From Astrothelium macrocarpum (lineage: Eukaryota > Ascomycota > Dothideomycetes > Trypetheliales > Trypetheliaceae): 64,000 nucleotides of DNA. Where the stretch lies: assembly GCA_021030915.1 (NCBI GenBank), contig JAGEMR010000024.1:302472-366471 (forward strand), read 5' to 3'. Of this stretch, positions 12,165 through 22,976 are shown in pieces. The translations under genes were made by a program, and so were the position numbers. Within the stretch, counting starts at the first letter, position 1; the number at the start of each line of letters is the position of its first letter. The notes under the pieces were generated by a model. That model had not been told where the DNA came from, made no database searches, and saw only the letters and a program-made list of their open reading frames with translations.

Positions 12165-13738
12165 TTTCCAGGCTGTTGTAATGGGTTAATGGTAGTGAGT
12201 GCAGAGCTGTAGCGGGCGGGGTGAATGATCCAGAGGACACATGAGACTTGTTGGACAGGCGAACGGTGAGATTACTCTGCACGGCCGCGGCTCGAAGTTA
12301 TTTTCCCAGCTTGGTAAACGGAGAAGAAGACAACTCCCGTCTTTGCAGCTCCAGGTTATCAATCCGGAAAAGGTGACTTGCCTCTAACTGCTCTGGCTAC
12401 TTCCAACGACCTGGTGTCCACGTAGACCCCTAGAGCACATCAGATTAGTGAGACAACCCCAATGTCCCGATAGGGCGGCGACACGAGGGAGAATTAGCGT
12501 ACGAGCTTGAATATCCCACATGAGGTGCAGATAGGGAAGCCCTAGCATGAAGGGTGCTGTAGCGATCCATACGCCAAGGGACAGAAGCACGTAAGATTCC
12601 CATTTACAGCATTACAGAATCGCAGAGCTGAGGTGGCGTGTCTCTGAGCCAATTTCGGTCAAAGTATTGGCCGCGACTTACACGGTGATTATCTGCAAGC
12701 CTTGCCTCATTTGGAAAAGGCAACCCCCGCGGGCTTTTTGAGACGCCGCAACCATGTTGATCGACGTGCCTGCAGACTGCAGGGCTGGGCCAACCCCGGC
12801 CGTGGTAGGCTTGAATTCGCTTACATCTTCAGGGTCGCTTCGTTCACAGCTTCTTTCAATAATATTCCCGACTGTGCGGAATTGTTCTGGAAGTTATACG
12901 ACGATCAGAATTACCGGGCCAATGATCCTGCTCCGGTACTCCGGCGGGCGCGGGCATAATCGACGAACCAGTTTGAGAAGGGGAGAACCCTAATCACCTT
13001 GTGCTTCTTGCAGAAAAACATATGCTAAGAGCCGTAAGATATCAAAATATGGAGCTCTGGTGGCCAATGCCACTGCTAAAGCTTAGCCTGCCTGCAGCTC
13101 GGGCCCGTAAGGTGTCGAAGTCGAGCAGACTCTATGGCTTGAAGAGCGTGTTGGCTGGCTCTATCGTTTATGCCCGCGGCCACAGAGAGTAAGAGGTACT
13201 CTAGCTTCTTTGCAAAGGTCATATGGCGACCAGAACAATATCTTCGCCACACGTGGAAAGATTGAAATAGAAAATGGTCCAGGGGTTGATATAATATGTA
13301 TATCGAATAGTACTGACTAAAGCAACAAGCTCAAATTTACTTTGGAGATTGCGTGCTTAGGAATAATGGGGTTTTCGAGATGATAAATCGGCGGGTTTTA
13401 GGCCGAGCGAGGAGTGCGCCGCAGCCGTATCCAACAACCTGGGAGATGTCTCTGCATGTCAGGATCCCCCAGGACCCTGTGGCTTTCGTCCTGTTTAGCC
13501 AGCCAGCTCGGCTACAGCCGAGCTGAGGGTTTTGCCGAGGATTACCCGAGACCTTGCTTATAGCAAAGTCTTGTAGTGTCAGGTATCCGGGTGTATATAT
13601 ACGGTGCTAGGCATATTCGCAAGCTGGACGAATATTATAGTCTTTTGGCACAGTCTCTATTACCAGGGTCTTTTCTGAGGGTAAGCCTAGCCTCTCAGAG
13701 ACAGACCTGACAACGTCTATATATGATATATTATAAAA
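12165..13738. other. Gene-free stretch upstream of the MFS exporter
   Basis: Contains the exporter promoter close to 12165, then no convincing ORF. Short open frames at 12384-12590 and 12702-12993 have no motifs. From about 13400 the sequence resembles a dispersed repeat, with several hairpins and TATA-rich spacers, and leads into the tandem array at 13.8 kb. Confidence 0.4.
13502..13523. repeat. Perfect 10-2-10 inverted repeat
   Basis: CAGCTCGGCT, an AC spacer, then AGCCGAGCTG: ten paired bases per arm and a two-base centre. It lies in the repeat-like stretch before the tandem array. Its function is unknown. Confidence 0.6.
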
Positions 13739-13789
13739 TTTCTAACATTTGCTATTATAAATAATAATAATTAGTTATATAGGCCCTTT

Positions 13790-14615
13790 TCTATTTCTAT
13801 TTCGCTCTTATAGAGGGAATATAATTATATATTTATATATAAATATATTTATATATTGTCACGACCTGGGAATTAGGTTAGCCTTAACTAATTCCAGGTC
13901 GCTGGCCAAGTAAATTAACCAAAAGACTACATATTCAACTACTGCTGAATATGGCTCGAACCCAGGACCTCAAATAACAGACCGGATAATTGAATATTAT
14001 ATCACGACCTAGGAATTAGATTAGCCTTAACTAATTCCAGATCGCTGGCCAAATAAATTAACCAAAAGACTAAATATTCAGCTACTGCTGAATATGGCTA
14101 ACACCGTATATATGTGGACTTTTGGTACCGTGACATATATCGAATACATTTCCTGTTTTCTATAGGCATCAGGCCTATAGGGCTTCTAATAGATTGAATT
14201 GATCGAAATTTCTTATATAATCCGCTTCATCTAATAATTCTCACCCCTATAGAGAGAGTGTAGTTATACATTTATATATAAATACACTTATATACCGGGC
14301 GCGTTTCCTGCTTTCTGCAGGCGTCAGGCCTGTGAGGTTTCTAATAGGTCGAATCGATCGAAATTTCCTATATAATCCGCTTCGCCTAGTGATTCCCCAC
14401 CCGATGGAGTATAGTTGTGGGCTCGTATATGAACACGCTCACGTGCCGGGCGCGTTTCCTGCCTTTTGCAGACGTCAGGCCTGTGAGGCTTCGAATAGGT
14501 CGAATCGATCGAGGTTTCTTGTGTGATCCGCTTCGCTGAGGCTAAAATTGGGCACGCGTCCCTTCACTCCTATGGAGAGAGTGTAGTTGTGTGCTCGTAC
14601 GTGAATACCGGATGG
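13790..14615. repeat. Tandem array of about 150-bp units showing a RIP-like gradient
   Basis: Three near-complete units begin at about 14140, 14296 and 14446, each opening with a form of gcgtttcctg followed by TCAGGCCT. A partial unit at about 13790-13856 lies to the left of the LTR-like insertion. The left copies are AT-rich and the right copy is GC-rich, and most differences are C-to-T or G-to-A. For example, gcgtcaggcctgtgagg on the right corresponds to gcatcaggcctataggg on the left. No protein is encoded. Confidence 0.75.
13857..14135. mobile_element. LTR-like insertion nested in the tandem array
   Basis: A 279-bp segment starts TGTCAC, ends GTGACA and is flanked on both sides by TATAT, which fits a 5-bp target-site duplication. 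Removing the segment and one TATAT restores continuity of the surrounding repeat unit. Inside are two related copies of about 98 bp (13859-13956 and 14002-14099) that differ mainly by G-to-A changes. Each has a hairpin of the form CGACCT...AGGTCG and a second one, CATATTCA...TGAATATG. A solo LTR with an internal duplication is the best guess. A small non-LTR element remains possible. Confidence 0.6.
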
Positions 14616-15010
14616 GAAGGGTGGAGTGGAGGTTCTGGATGAGGTATCGCGCGTAGCACGTGCATAATGGATCACGTGTCGAGCACTTATCCATTTTTCA
14701 GCAAGCGTTTTAAGTTACAATCTCACAAGCTACAGAGTTCTTTTGATTCCAGTGAAGTATCGATGAAGTGCGGGGCTATTTAGCATAAGTCGGTCCTCCT
14801 TATTATCTGTATATACTCAGAGACGTTTCTCTGGACCTCAACTAATTTCAAGACCCGCCACTCATCGAAGAGCGAATGCGATAGTTTGCAAGCAGCACGA
14901 AATACAGTTCAATTATCTCGATCTTCTGCCAACTGTGGACACTGCACACGGCCGATTATAGGTGAGATGCAAACTTGCGAGTATGAAAGGCCCTTGCTTC
15001 ATGATTTGTG
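14616..15010. other. Short gene-free stretch 3' of the short-chain dehydrogenase
   Basis: Holds the right edge of the repeat array and the dehydrogenase 3' flank. I see no gene or clear regulatory structure. Confidence 0.4.
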
Positions 15011-16067
15011 TCAAATGTTGAACTGAGCTTGACCCTGATCGATAGCACTCAAGTCTTTCACCGCCTCCAAGTCTTGGAGACGTCCCTGCAGCTTGGCCGT
15101 AATGAGCTTGACCACGGTAGTACTGAGTGGCAAGTAGAGCGGGACTTTCTCGTTGCGCTTGGCTACGTGGAATAGCACTTTGGCGACGTCGATGGCCTCG
15201 ATGCCAACGCCCGCCTTAAGACCCTGCTGGACGAATACCTCGAGCTTGCGGGCGGGCATGTCGTCGCCAGCGTAGGCGGCATGTTTCTCCGTGTGTTGTT
15301 TGCTGGAGCCTTCAAAATTGGTCTTCACTGCACCAGGTTCAACGATACACCAATTGACTAAAATTAGAAAGATAAGTCAGTTTGCAACGGCCTCTTGATC
15401 GCAATGGCGGGCAGATGGACGAAGAGATCCGACTCACTGTTCCAATCGGGGTGAACCTCTCGAGCGACTGACTCGGTCCAGCCCTCTAAGGCGAACTTGC
15501 TCGCGTGGTAGAACGCGTGGCCAGGGAAAGCGCAGACGCCGGCGACCGAGGAGATGTTGAAGATCAGGCCGCCGCGGTTATCCTTTGACTGGCGCATGAC
15601 CTTTACGGCGTTCATCGAGACGCGCACGGTGCCGAAGAAGTTGGTCTCGAGCTCATCGTGCATCTGCTGTTCGGTTGCCGCTTCTGTGTCGCCTGAGAGT
15701 GAATATCCCGCAGCGTTGACGAGAACGTCGATGTGCCCGAAGCGGGCCGCGGTAGCTTTGAAGGCCTCGTCGACTGAAGTTGGTGACGAGACGTCTAGCG
15801 CAAGCTTGAGTACGTTCGCGTTGCTATCTCCGAGGTAAGAGAGGCTGGAGGGATCTCTTGCGGTTGCAATGAGACGCTGCCCGGGCTGAGATACGACAAA
15901 CTTCGCGATCGCGCGCCCGATGCCACTGGAGCAGCCGGTGACTATACGAACGGCAGAGTCAGTTTGCTGCTCACTGAGTGTACTGATACTCGAATGCGAG
16001 CGTTTCACTTACTCAACCAGGTAGCATCAGCCGGAAGCTGGTAGGGCTTGGTGTTTACTGGGTTCAT
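15011..16067 (-). CDS. Short-chain dehydrogenase/reductase (classical SDR)
   Basis: An NAD(P)-dependent oxidoreductase of 301 residues, likely acting on a keto or hydroxy group of a small molecule. Three exons join in frame: 16067-16013, 15941-15438 and 15357-15011, with introns 16012-15942 and 15437-15358. The cofactor motif TGCSSGIG begins at about residue 20, NAAG lies in the middle, the catalytic Ser is in NISSVAG and the catalytic Tyr/Lys are in YHASK. The third exon starts with the conserved CIVEPGAVKTNF turn. The first exon supplies a short N-terminus (MNPVNTKPYQLP). It lies between the exporter and the regulator on the same strand, which supports a tailoring role in the cluster. The substrate is unknown. 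Confidence 0.9.
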
Positions 16068-16271
16068 ATTCTCGATCGTGTCGCGGCAATTGGCAATTGC
16101 ATGTGGGAGTTGATAATTGTGTATTGTACACTATATATTCATCAGCCTCTGTGCTTCTTGAAAATCTGGAATGTATCGCAGCCTATTGCAGGTGAGCCCC
16201 GCTTAGTAGTGCGTAGATTCGAGGGGAGTTGACTGTCACTGGAGGCAGGCGCAAAGCTATTGCGTTGCTAT

Positions 16272-16550
16272 TCGGCATAGTCGGGAATTTCATGGATTCA
16301 TGGGAGAAATAGAGGCATGATCGGAAGTTTTACGTTCCAGTTTAGAAGTGATATGATCAAGAGACGTCGGAAGCATCTTGTTTGGTCGGAGAATATGGTG
16401 TCGGAACGTTTGAGGTCGGGAATTTCCAGACAGTTCGTCGTGGGAATAAACGTGTGGCCCGGTATAGCTCGAGTCACTTTCGAACAGACTGAAAGCCTAG
16501 CAATCAACGATCTGTTAGTGCTATTTTGGATCATTCGGTCGGAGTCCGGA
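16272..16550. promoter_or_regulatory. Array of TCGG words upstream of the dehydrogenase
   Basis: TCGG occurs on the plus strand at 16272, 16281, 16321, 16367, 16386, 16401, 16416, 16535 and 16539, many as TCGGAA or TCGGGAA. That is nine in about 280 bases, where roughly one is expected. The array lies 205-480 bp upstream of the dehydrogenase start and just past the 3' end of the regulator gene, so it most likely serves the dehydrogenase. Confidence 0.45.
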
Positions 16551-16935
16551 AAAATTCTTCAGCCGTTCGATTTCAGGTCCTCTGAGTGAGGATCACATTT
16601 ATCTCTCACAGCACTTAGAGTGAGCAGGACTTTTATCAAAGGACATGAGTGATGATCAAATTCTCTCCAATTTTCGCGAGACTCTTCGACGCGTGATAGG
16701 GAGGGATCTGGTGAGTTGGTCTTGGACGGGCTTCGGGGACATCTCAATCGGTTGCATCGTATCTTTCAATTTTTACCAGCCTTTAGTTCTCCAAAGCTCT
16801 AGTTAAAGCCAGCTGTGATTTACAAGAATCGTCAAAACTGAATCTGCCGATGTGCCGATGATGTAAGACCTCCCTCTATTTGATCACGAGCAACTCTAGT
16901 GAACAAATTATATCTGCAGATCCAAGCGCCGAAAT

Positions 16936-18207
16936 TCACTCAAGACATTGCACACGTCTAATGTTCTCTTTCAAAGACTCAATGACGCCTAGACCATCTC
17001 TATCTTCCCCAACTCTCTCTGTTTCAACTTTCATCAGAGTGGAGAATAGCAACTGCCCACTTTGACCACTGAACAGTCCGGATTGCTTGTCTTTGCCGTC
17101 GAGATCTCTTCTCAAAGACACGCAGAACTCGTCGGGGAGACCCAGTAACATTTCGACGGGCCGGAGTTGACTTCCGGTCAAGCAGCAGAGCAGGTGGCTC
17201 AGCATGCCCAGCCGCGGCGGGACCGCAATGCCTCCTAAGAAGAACTTGGGCGCCGCCTGCACGACGGTATTGACCGCACCGCGATTGTGCAAAGCCTGGT
17301 GTGTGAAATGGTGGAAGATGGAATTGTAGACAGAAATGGTCAACATGTGGCAGGAGAGGATGATGAGGAGATCTGCAATGCTGAGGCGTGGGTGTATGGA
17401 CGACAACGGGCTCGTGTTCTTTGTCGAATGGTTCCCATCATTTGTCATTGGAGTTTGCACAGAGCATAGAAGCTTTGCAAACTCGGCCGATGATTTGGCT
17501 ACTTTTGCCAGCGGGCTCATCTCGACATCAAGCTGATTGAGATTTGAGGAATTTCCGCTAGCGTCGTGTTTACACGTGAGACGCATGGCCTTGGCTACAT
17601 CCCACGGCGCCACTTTTAATGTGGAGAGCTGCTTCGAGAGATCCTGTTGTAAAATTGAAAGGTGAAGACTGTAATCGATATTTGCTGGAAAAGACAACTC
17701 AGGCTGCAGGCTGGGGAAAGGCTCACTCAAACTCGTGTCGATCATCAGGCCGTTGAGTGAGGCAGCAGTCGATGTTTCATCTGGAGATGTGGCTATGAAC
17801 GACATGGCTTGCGCTGTGCCGCCATCGTCTATGGGAAAAGCCGAATCTACCGAGTTCCAGGGTGCGGAGGTTATATCGTAGTTGGCCTCCAACAATCCAA
17901 TATTGAACCAGTCATCTGGGTCCGGAGTAGCCAAGGCCTGAATGTCCACCGCAGGCAGGGACGTGTTCGCATCTGCGCTGGTAGCCGGAGCCGGCTCGGT
18001 CTGTTGCCGTGATGATGCGCTGCTAGAGTTTCCCGAGTTCTTTGGTCGACCTGGGCGTTTAGACGAGCTGCTCACACATTCCATCTGCGAGCGGACGCAT
18101 CGGGCGCAAGACTCGTTCGAATGGCCGGGAAGCCGAAGACATCGCAATTTTTGCGTCCGACAGCGATCGCAAGCGGCTCGTTTCCCGGACGTTTGTGAGT
18201 CGGACAT
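16936..18207 (-). CDS. Zn2Cys6 transcription factor, AflR-like
   Basis: A 423-residue single-exon regulator. The N-terminal binuclear zinc cluster has Cys at about 13, 16, 23, 34, 37 and 44, spaced C-x2-C-x6-C-x10-C-x2-C-x6-C. A basic GRPKN linker follows, then a Ser/Ala-rich stretch. The C-terminal half carries the helical region typical of aflatoxin-regulator-like proteins (CHMLTISVYNSIFHH, GGIAVPPRLGMLSHLL). It lies next to the dehydrogenase with the PKS on the same strand, so it is the probable pathway regulator. The TCGG-rich promoters nearby are candidate targets, by inference. The start at 18207 places the zinc cluster correctly. Confidence 0.92.
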   Translation of the reverse strand: MSDSQTSGKRAACDRCRTQKLRCLRLPGHSNESCARCVRSQMECVSSSSKRPGRPKNSGNSSSASSRQQTEPAPATSADANTSLPAVDIQALATPDPDDWFNIGLLEANYDITSAPWNSVDSAFPIDDGGTAQAMSFIATSPDETSTAASLNGLMIDTSLSEPFPSLQPELSFPANIDYSLHLSILQQDLSKQLSTLKVAPWDVAKAMRLTCKHDASGNSSNLNQLDVEMSPLAKVAKSSAEFAKLLCSVQTPMTNDGNHSTKNTSPLSSIHPRLSIADLLIILSCHMLTISVYNSIFHHFTHQALHNRGAVNTVVQAAPKFFLGGIAVPPRLGMLSHLLCCLTGSQLRPVEMLLGLPDEFCVSLRRDLDGKDKQSGLFSGQSGQLLFSTLMKVETERVGEDRDGLGVIESLKENIRRVQCLE

Positions 18208-20778
18208 CGAAAATTTTATATGGAGGAGATATGGTAAAGACAGAGATAGCTGTTATGGCTTTTGAGGCCAAGGCTGCGGGCTTAGGAGCCGTACGCTGCG
18301 AGCCCATCTGATCAGCTGTGAAGAACACTTATTATACGATGACGGTGCATTAAATCCTGTAATGTCTTTTCTTGCGAGCTTTCTATCTCCTTTCGCCTTT
18401 TCGAACCACATGTACACCGCCTCGCCAATTCGTTGATTTCGATGCGGGGAAAGCCATGTATACTGCACGCCCACCCATTGAGTTTTTCAGACTGACCCGT
18501 GCTGCAGAAGAGATCAATACGCAGGCGCTGTTCCTGAACTTGCATTGATCCTGATTTGGGAAAACCTCCTATGCATGCCGTATGTTCTGACTCCACGTTA
18601 CAATCGGATTCGTATCTCAATGATGAACGAACCACAGAAGGCAACGTTTTTAGGAGAACATTGTATAGACCAATCTTGGGTTTATAATGGCGATAGTTAG
18701 GATTTTGGACATCATACAGTTGAGAGGAGGTTGCAGTGCTGCCTGGTAAATCTAGGCAATGTTCGAGACTAAGGCATTCACGATGACTCCACATGCAAAT
18801 GGAAGACTTGATAGGAGCTTCCGTTGATATCTATCCTAGACAGTAGCTTGGCGGGCGCCATCAGTTTTGCATCCCAAATTGCCAAGATGCCATAAAATAA
18901 GCTTGCACATATGTAGCTGTGTCCATGTTCGTGTCGTGATTCAATGCCAGTTGGCTAAAAGGCGGGGTCTTGCATCAGCTGAAGCTGAGTGGGTCGTGGA
19001 ACAAACGCACAAAGACATCTAATGGACTCTTACATGATTACCCTGCAGATATCAGGCGATTTCACGCTGAGTGTGGAGATGTGTTTGTTACAGAGGGGAC
19101 GGAATAAGTACCTGAGCATCGTGTCGGAAATGGCAGAGCTTTCCATTTTGGCTTACGCCGTCCTTTGCGAACAATCTGTTGAATGAAAACAATTTGTGTA
19201 ACCTAGTCTCTAGTCTCCAACACATGAAAATCAGTCCCTAGTGTTCTTTGGGTGAATAGTCAGTACATGTGCTATCTACCTTAGTTGCCTGTTAAGGCAG
19301 ATCAAATCAAACTACTTTTGCGCCAGAGCACAAAGGTCTTGGTCTGATTTGCTTAGTCATCTCACATCCCGCCCACCTGGTTGAGCTAAGCAGTGACCGG
19401 TGTAGTTCATAAGATGTTTAAGATTAGCTCTCCAGCTTTTCCCTTTGTTTTAATTTATATGTACGAGGCAGCCGCCTGAATCTAGAGAATGTCCTCCTAC
19501 TTACAAAAGGTTGAACGACGTATCACAACATTGTAGTCACAACGCCTCATCATGCAGGCTTGGCCTATCGAGTTCAAGAGCTCTTTTTGAGCCACTACAT
19601 TTGATGTGCAGTATCTTCCATATGGTGCTCAAAATGTCACATCTATTCTCGTTTCCCTCTGAGGCTTCAATTTAGATGGTCTGCATATAAAGATGGTTGA
19701 AACCACACATCTACAAAAAGAAGACACTGAACGAAACTTACAATGTCCTTCTGGACCCGGATAGATTGCTTCTTAATGCAACATTAAGCAAAGGGACTCG
19801 GGTAAATTGATGAGAGTCTTCAACGGAGCCTAGGCGTTCGTCGTTTGCAAATATCTCGTGGCTGATAGCCAAGAGCATGCAAATATGAAAGCGGTAAATG
19901 GAAAAGTATATGCAAGTGTGCACCACGTCCGTGCCAGAGCCAGGGTCCACACTCGAGATTTACCATCTTGCTGCAAAACGAAAGTACTGTATTGAGTATA
20001 TGCATTTCGACCTATTATCTGGTAGGTGGCACCGCATAAGGACGGGGCAACTGTGTTAGCGGAGCTCCAGTCTGGACTAGACTAGACTTTGCTCGTCTTG
20101 CGTATGCCGTATCTTCTACGGTGTTCTTCCACCCTGGAATTTCTGAGCTTATCATTGATCAAAGCCTTGGAAATGCTCCATTCAAAAACATTTTTGATCA
20201 ATAATGGCTATTTTGATTGCCCTAATCAGTTAGCAGGTGCTATCATTATTGGTTTAACGGGGTACTAATGTATAAGGTACCAACACCCCTTGATGACTTA
20301 TAGACTCATGGTCTTCCCCCTCCGGAAAAAAGAAAAGAAAAAAAAAAAGACTCCACTGGGCCTGCCCACCGGTCAGAAACACACTACTCAATTGCAACCC
20401 TTTCTAGGGAGCCACTCGGTTCATGTTACCATAAATGGCCATAAAAGCCAGCTGTGAGACATTGTTATTATGCAGGGCTCATGGATGGCTTCACAGCCAG
20501 GCTCATACCGAGCCAAATCCATAATAAGTGACACTCATTTGCATCTCACCGCCAGCTTCGAAAGCTTCATCATGCTCTTCGCAACTGAATCTAATCGAAA
20601 TACAAATTCCAAGTGTAGATAAAGGCAGTAATAACCGGGATTTTCAGAGAATGTTTGACACGACGACTATCTGGCTTTATAAGTACGCATAGGCACCTAA
20701 TGAAAATCGACATAGTACATTCGCTTTGTGTGAAATTGTCTAGATTGAGAAATTTTTCCGCCACTCCGCTCGATTCAT
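18208..20778. other. 2.6-kb gene-free stretch between the Zn2Cys6 and Myb genes
   Basis: I see no supported gene. Open frames such as 18312-18794 (minus) and 18989-19186 (plus) lack family motifs and splice support. An A-rich run occurs near 20330-20350. The regulator promoter must lie at the left end and the Myb promoter at the right. Confidence 0.45.
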
Positions 20779-22135
20779 ATGATGGCGAATACGAAATCTA
20801 CAGCAGTCCCAAGGAAATGGACGGATACTGAAGATCAGAAACTACAGCAAGAGGCTGACATTCAGCATGAGTTTCTATCTCTGAACGTATACTTTGCGGC
20901 TCTCTTTTTCATGTAACCGTTCACAGTAAAGCATGGCTCGATAAGCGACTGGATGATCATCGCCTCTAAGATCCCAGGGCGTACAAACAAAGATTGCCGG
21001 AAGCGGTGGTCCAAAATAAGTAGCAGCATTGTCAAAGGACCGTGGGAAGTAAACGAAGATGAGCGACTCCAGCGGGCCGTCGCTACGCATGGGTTCCGAT
21101 GGAGTCAGGTCGCTGAGCAGGTTGGGACCAGGAACGCAGACCGTGAGCTCTCTTTTTCCCCATCACCCACAATGGCAAGTATGCAGCAAGTATTAACGCG
21201 CCTCTCGCGGCTGGTAGAAGGTGTGAAACGCTGGCGGCATAGCCTCGACCCAAATGTCGATCGAAGCATATGGAAACCGGACGAGGACCAGAGGCTCCTT
21301 GACGCCGTGGCCGAATGCGGACGCAGCTGGACCATCATCGCCGAGACGAAATTTCAACGACGGTCCACAAGAGATATCAAGAACCGGTATTTGAACACCA
21401 GGCAGTGGTTGGGAAATTGCAGTGCTGATTGATCGACTGTCCAGCTACGCAATCATTAGACGCCGCCTTTGCCAGAGAAAAGCAATGCAAACCCTGTCCT
21501 TACCCATTTACGAAATCAGCTCTGGAAGCGAGCCGGACATGGACTCGGAGGCTGACCAAGAGTTCTCAGGCGAAAGTGCGAACGCCGCTGGCCCTGATCA
21601 TACTTCGCCCATGGAATGTGATGTGAGTCTCGAAAAGTCGGATTTCTCATCTCTTCCTATATTGACGCCCGACGTGCCACCGTTTCTGGATACCACAGCG
21701 CCCATCTCAAACGCATTCTCCTCTTCTGAGCTGCTCTTTAATATATCAATGTCCCAATTGACGGGGCCGGACAACAGGAGCGACAATGCAAATTTAGACC
21801 TTGCAGCGTTCAGTTCCTTCGGAGGAACGCCATTATTAGCACAGAACAACAACTACCAATTCAACACGCAAGCTTTGCCGACGCCTGACGTCCAGAGCAC
21901 ACCGGACGCGACGCAGGAATCCTTCGGAGTCCCGCAATATGCCATCTCACAAACTGATGATTTCGCTGCCGAGGGGGGCCTGAGCGCATTTCACGAACGT
22001 ACCAATAGAGTCAAATCGCTGACACTAACGCTTGAAGATGTAGATCCGGAATGCATCAACGGTATGATGAAGGCAGCTCTGGAAATGCGATCCGCGAGAT
22101 TGAGCATGCACGTAGTCCGTGACTCAGCGACGTGA
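20779..22135 (+). CDS. Three-repeat Myb-like DNA-binding protein
   Basis: A nuclear DNA-binding protein of about 392 residues. The proposed exons are 20779-20886, 20932-21142, 21221-21404 and 21460-22135, which join in frame. Three Myb/SANT repeats follow one another: KWTDTEDQKL...SDWMIIASKIPGRTNKDCRKRW, then KGPWEVNEDERL...WSQVAEQ...VKRWRHSLDP, then WKPDEDQRLL...WTIIAE...TRDIKNRYL. The C-terminal half is acidic and Ser/Pro-rich, like an activation region. The first intron (45 bp) and the third are less certain than the second. Fungal three-repeat Myb proteins are often developmental or metabolic regulators, so a cluster role is possible but unproven. Confidence 0.8.
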
Positions 22136-22190
22136 GCGAAATTGTGATGTCCACCAAGCGGCTCGCCGGGGTAGCCGCCCGTTAGCTTTT

Positions 22191-22310
22191 TACTAGTCCC
22201 TGCGCTAAGAAATGTCGCATTTCGGGTATTCCTGCATGGGGGTACTCCCGCCAAGTTTCGCCTATGCGGGCTTACCCTGAAAGCGATATTTCTTAGCGTA
22301 GGGACCAGTG
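22191..22310. repeat. 120-bp foldback element with long imperfect arms (MITE-like)
   Basis: The left end tactagtccctgcgctaaga pairs with the right end tcttagcgtagggaccagtg. Pairing continues with few mismatches through GGGTA...TACCC towards a centre near 22250. The arms are about 50 bp, and mismatches are largely G/A or C/T. It lies just after the Myb gene and encodes nothing. No certain target-site duplication was found. Confidence 0.7.
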
Positions 22311-22976
22311 TTCTTAAGTAGTTGCTTCAATAATTACCTCACCTCCTCAAACAGCTACTCGAAAAACTGCTCAACCAGCTTTTTAATCAGATATTCGTAG
22401 CTTCTCGATCAACTGCTTGAATAGCTGTTGCACTACTCACTGTAGGAAGACTGTCATGTGAACTTGGTAAAATTTGGGAATGTCAAGAAAGTGGGGGTGT
22501 GGTCCACTGTTTGTGACGGCACACCGAAGATAGGCTGGTTTCACCGCAGATGTAGGCGTTGTGGCGTTGGAGGACCCTCATTCCTTCCCGTCTCTTCCCT
22601 CATCCCATCCCCAACTTGGCGCTGAAGAGGGCTTTATCTCTACGAAGAAGACCGCATGGATTGTCATCTATACCCGGGTCCTCTGGGCTCGGCTCGAGAA
22701 ATATTTGGATGAAAAGAGTGATCCGACAAGAAGGCAACTGACCGAAGGCTGGCTTGAGGTAGTAACGTCTGTAGACCAAAGCTACCGACAGCTCATTTAT
22801 CCTTACTACAGCTTCGGCTCTCCCACCTGCTTGCTCTTGCAGCGTACATCATGCTCGTGTTTATTAGCACCGCCAGTTCAGGATTTAACTTCGGCGAGTC
22901 TTAATACTCAGCGAGTACTCATATCGAATCAAGACATATCACACTTTGTCCCGTCCCTCAGATTCTCGTCCAATCA
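22311..22976. other. Gene-poor stretch before the SDR relic
   Basis: A plus-strand open frame from about 22561 to 23076 starts only at GTG and has no recognisable domain. It runs into the SDR relic in another frame. I do not support it as a gene. Confidence 0.35.

Noticed and set aside
18312..18794. 160-codon minus-strand open frame upstream of the AflR-like gene
   Set aside because: The translation has no domain or signal, its start is not conserved with any motif, and it lies in the regulator's promoter side.
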